A stretch of 64,000 nt of DNA from Liolophura sinensis (Eukaryota > Mollusca > Polyplacophora > Chitonida > Chitonidae). This document shows positions 61,402 through 64,000 of the stretch, piece by piece. The stretch covers positions 23,408,226-23,472,225 of the forward strand of contig NC_088301.1 in NCBI RefSeq assembly GCF_032854445.1, given 5' to 3'. Under the pieces are notes generated by a model that did not search any database, was not told the DNA's origin, and was given only the letters and a program-made list of their open reading frames with translations. Position 1 is the stretch's first letter. Each line of letters starts with the position of its first letter. A program made the translations under genes and the position numbers.

Positions 61402-61479
61402 CCACGAGAGAGGGGCCACATGAGATTCCATAAGCTACAGAATGTACAGATTTCACTAGATTTCCTGAGGTATCGAGGG
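61402..61479 (+). CDS. MACF1: Spectraplakin exon 4, CH1 domain
   Basis: Seventy-eight bases in phase 0 encode [20 protein letters not shown] and FLRYRG. The PRE(R/K)GxMRFHxLQNVQIxLDFL block is diagnostic of the spectraplakin/plectin actin-binding domain. Acceptor TTTTTACAG, donor GTGAGT. Exon length and phase match the pattern I know for this gene family. Confidence 0.97.
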
Positions 61480-62061
61480 GTGAGTAGTTTGTTGTTAGAT
61501 CTCTGACATCTCTGCTAAAGGATTATGGTAAATGACCTGTTTTTTTGTGTTGAAACTTACATTTTTCCAGGAGAAAGTCATTGTTTTTAAAGTCAATAGA
61601 GCTGTCCGAGTCAGTTAAAAATTAAGGGCACTTTATGGTTAGCATTATTATTGCCACAGCTGATGGTCCGTGACCATTGAACCTAGGGTCCAGCTCTATT
61701 TCGTTCAGCAACGGCTTTCAGGAGCTCTAATAAATGAACAATTTTTGAATACCAGTACACATTAAACACAAGATTATGAAATCAAAGAATTTTTGACATT
61801 AGCCTGTTTGTTAGCCTTCTAGAAGTTACAGAAACTGGTTGGCAGATTTTTTTTGGTAAAGAAGTAGGAATTCTTTGCAAATGTACTTGGCGATTTCTGT
61901 TACCTAACACATATTCAAAAATGATTTTTGTTACAGATTTATGTGAAACAACGTTGCCTGATCATGAATATCAAACTCCTTATCATTGATTACTGCCTGA
62001 TCATTAATATCAAACTCCTTATCACTGAAGTCGTAATCAATCAGTATCTTTATTTTTTCAG

Positions 62062-62154
62062 ATCAAGCTTGTAAATATTCGTGCCGATGAAATTGTGGAC
62101 GGTAATCCAAAACTGACACTGGGGTTGATATGGACCATAATATTGCATTTCCAG
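62062..62154 (+). CDS. MACF1: Spectraplakin exon 5, end of CH1
   Basis: Ninety-three bases in phase 0 encode [20 protein letters not shown] and [11 protein letters not shown], the last helices of CH1 including the main actin-binding surface. Acceptor TTTTTTCAG, donor GTAAGT. CH2 should follow, but no exon for it is seen before the window ends, so the gene is partial here. The spectrin repeats, EF hands and GAS2 domain of the full protein lie beyond the right edge. Confidence 0.97.
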
Positions 62155-63267
62155 GTAAGTCTGTTTGTTGTACACAATTTTCAGTTTTTACAGCTCACAT
62201 TCACAGCATGTCCTTTGTCCTTCAGGTTGTAATGATGTGGATCAGATAGAGCAGCAAATCATGTGTAGACCTTAATGAGGTCAGGTTTTCAGTGTTTATT
62301 CAGTTGAGTTTTTCTTTTGTTAGCTTTGTAGTCGTCTTGGAACTGAGTTAAAAAGGAAATTGTGATCCAGACTTTTGGGACACACCCAAAGTGTTTTATA
62401 TTTTAATGTGACCATTTTGCTCTTGTAAAAAGGGACACCATGTTTTGTTCATTGGTGATTGTTCAGTGGAGTGGGAAGGGTGGCTTTTATGCTATTAATA
62501 GCTGAGTTAGAATCTAGTTGAACTGTGTACACAAGTATCACGTTATTTACAACGCATTTGGAACAATATGGACCAAAGACAAGGAAAAAATAAAAAGGAA
62601 AGGAGATTACTTCTACAAAATCTCATAGAACAATAAAATGGTACAGTAATTGAGCCGATTGCCAAATAAAATCTTAATTTAGCTGGCATTATGCATTATG
62701 GTGGCAGCTGACAGACAGTTGTACAGTGGTACTCACAGGTGTACTGAAGTAAAGTTTGACGGACAGGTGAAAACTTGTGAATCTCAGCTGGACCACTTCC
62801 GCATGTCTACCAGGTGAAGTGTTTCTCCTGATGTTCCTACTTCAGGATGCCCAGGTTAATTTGTGAGGTTATCATAACAAACAATGATTAATGGTCTCCA
62901 AGGTCTATAATTGTACCAGTTTTGACAGCTTTACTGGGAACATGTTACTGTACAAGATGCTATCTGAGGAGTACACTGTAATTATCCCCTCCCCTGTGGG
63001 AGGACTTTGACAGCTGGTCAGATGTGGTTGTGATATACATGTAGGTGTTGGACTCTCGTACCACAGAGACTATCGGCTTTAATCTAAGCGGCTTTTGGAT
63101 AAATTAGCACCTGTGAAGAAGTGAAAGTTGCTACATAAAATGTGTGGTCTTTGACACCTGGAATCAAAACCCAGGAAAGTTAGAGCAATTAAATGCTGCA
63201 AGTTAATTCAACTTCTTCTATATATCAGCTAAAGCAGCGGTTAACTTGTATATTTGTAGCTGTTAAA

Positions 63268-63880
63268 GCAGCATTCAGTTAGTGCCTTACAGTCAGTGGA
63301 GCTTCTGTTAGCGCATGCTTTATTATCAGTTAAAGTGGCATTGAATCTGTTCAAAGTGACAGTGAAAGCAGCATTCAGTTAGTGCCTTACAGTCAGTGGA
63401 GCTTCTGTTAGCGCATGCTTTATTATCAGTTAAAGTGGCATTGAATCTGTTCAAAGTGACAGTGAAAGCAGCATTCAGTTAGTGCCTTACAGTCAGTGGA
63501 GCTTCTGTTAGCGCATGCTTTATTATCAGTTAAAGTGGCATTGAATCTGTTCAAAGTGACAGTGAAAGCAGCATTCAGTTAGTGACTTACAGTCAGTGGA
63601 ACTTCTGTTGGCACATGCTTTATTATCAGTTAAAGTGGCATTGAATCTGTTCAAAGTGACAGTGAAAGCAGCATTCAGTTAGTGACTTACAGTCAGTGGA
63701 GCTTCTGTTGGCACATGCTTTATTATCAGTTAAAGTGGCATTGAGTCTGTTCAAAAGTGGCAGTGAAAGCAGCAATCAGTTAGTGCCTTACAGTCAGTGA
63801 AGCTTCTGTTGGCACACGCTTGATTATCAGTTAAAGTAGCATTGAATGTCTACTTAGGCGGCAATTATAGCAGCGATCAG
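63268..63880 (+). repeat. 100-bp minisatellite, six copies
   Basis: Units start at 63268, 63368, 63468, 63568, 63668 and about 63769 with GCAGCATTCAGTTAGTG. The first three are essentially identical; later ones drift, and the last has a one-base insertion. It lies in the intron after exon 5. The rest of 62155-64000 shows no exon. Confidence 0.97.
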
Positions 63881-64000
63881 TCACTACATTAACATGTGAC
63901 ATATCCTATTATATCGGTGAAAGCTGCATTACACTTAGACAAGCAAAAATATATCTCTTTGTATTGAAAATAACTTTTAATAAAATGAATCAAAATGCAT

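Noticed and set aside
22857-62154. Plectin as the identity of the CH-domain gene
   Set aside because: The CH1 exons alone cannot separate plectin from spectraplakins, but the LDPADRAVLRIA head matches MACF1/dystonin, and plectin is a vertebrate branch.
63268-63880. CRISPR-like array
   Set aside because: Units are contiguous 100-base tandem copies without unique spacers, in a eukaryotic intron.

Overview
The window looks like nuclear DNA of a marine lophotrochozoan, most likely a mollusc. It is AT-rich and holds intronless replication-dependent histone genes, one gene with long GT-AG introns, many copies of a tRNA-derived SINE, short inverted-repeat DNA elements, (AT)n tracts and very frequent TACATGTA-type palindromes. 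The species cannot be fixed from the sequence alone.

Bases 1-8.4 kb are a piece of a histone cluster. An intact H2B gene (633-1007) and an intact H2A gene (7886-8263) lie head to tail on the + strand. Each ends in the same 16-base histone stem-loop. Between them sits a 5'-truncated LINE of the RNase-H-bearing I superfamily (1961-7828). It is bounded by an 11-base target-site duplication and ends in 28 A's. It entered almost exactly at the expected start site of H2A, so the H2A CCAAT and TATA boxes (1877-1934) now lie 5.9 kb from the H2A coding sequence. The LINE holds an ORF1 tail, an ORF2 (endonuclease, reverse transcriptase, RNase H, zinc knuckle) with two opposing one-base frameshifts in A6 runs, three copies of a hairpin with a covarying base pair, and then an unexpected intact third ORF. 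That ORF (6564-7130) encodes an SGNH-hydrolase-like protein with a complete catalytic set. It is the most unusual item in the window.

Bases 8.4-22.5 kb are a gene desert with SINE remnants, (AT)n tracts and two minisatellites. I see no convincing gene there.

Bases 22.8-64 kb carry the 5' part of a spectraplakin gene (MACF1/dystonin/short stop family) on the + strand. Two alternative first coding exons (22857-22965 and 29350-29788) both end in phase 1 and both join in frame to exon 2 (32873-32934). Exons 3-5 (60711-60800, 61402-61479, 62062-62154) complete the first calponin-homology domain. The gene runs off the right edge before CH2. Its introns hold SINEs, at least five inverted-repeat elements and several minisatellites, including a 100-bp unit repeated six times near the right end.

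The histone pair and the spectraplakin gene have no evident functional link. Within the LINE, ORF1, ORF2, the hairpins and ORF3 share one transposition unit, as the flanking duplication and single poly(A) tail show.
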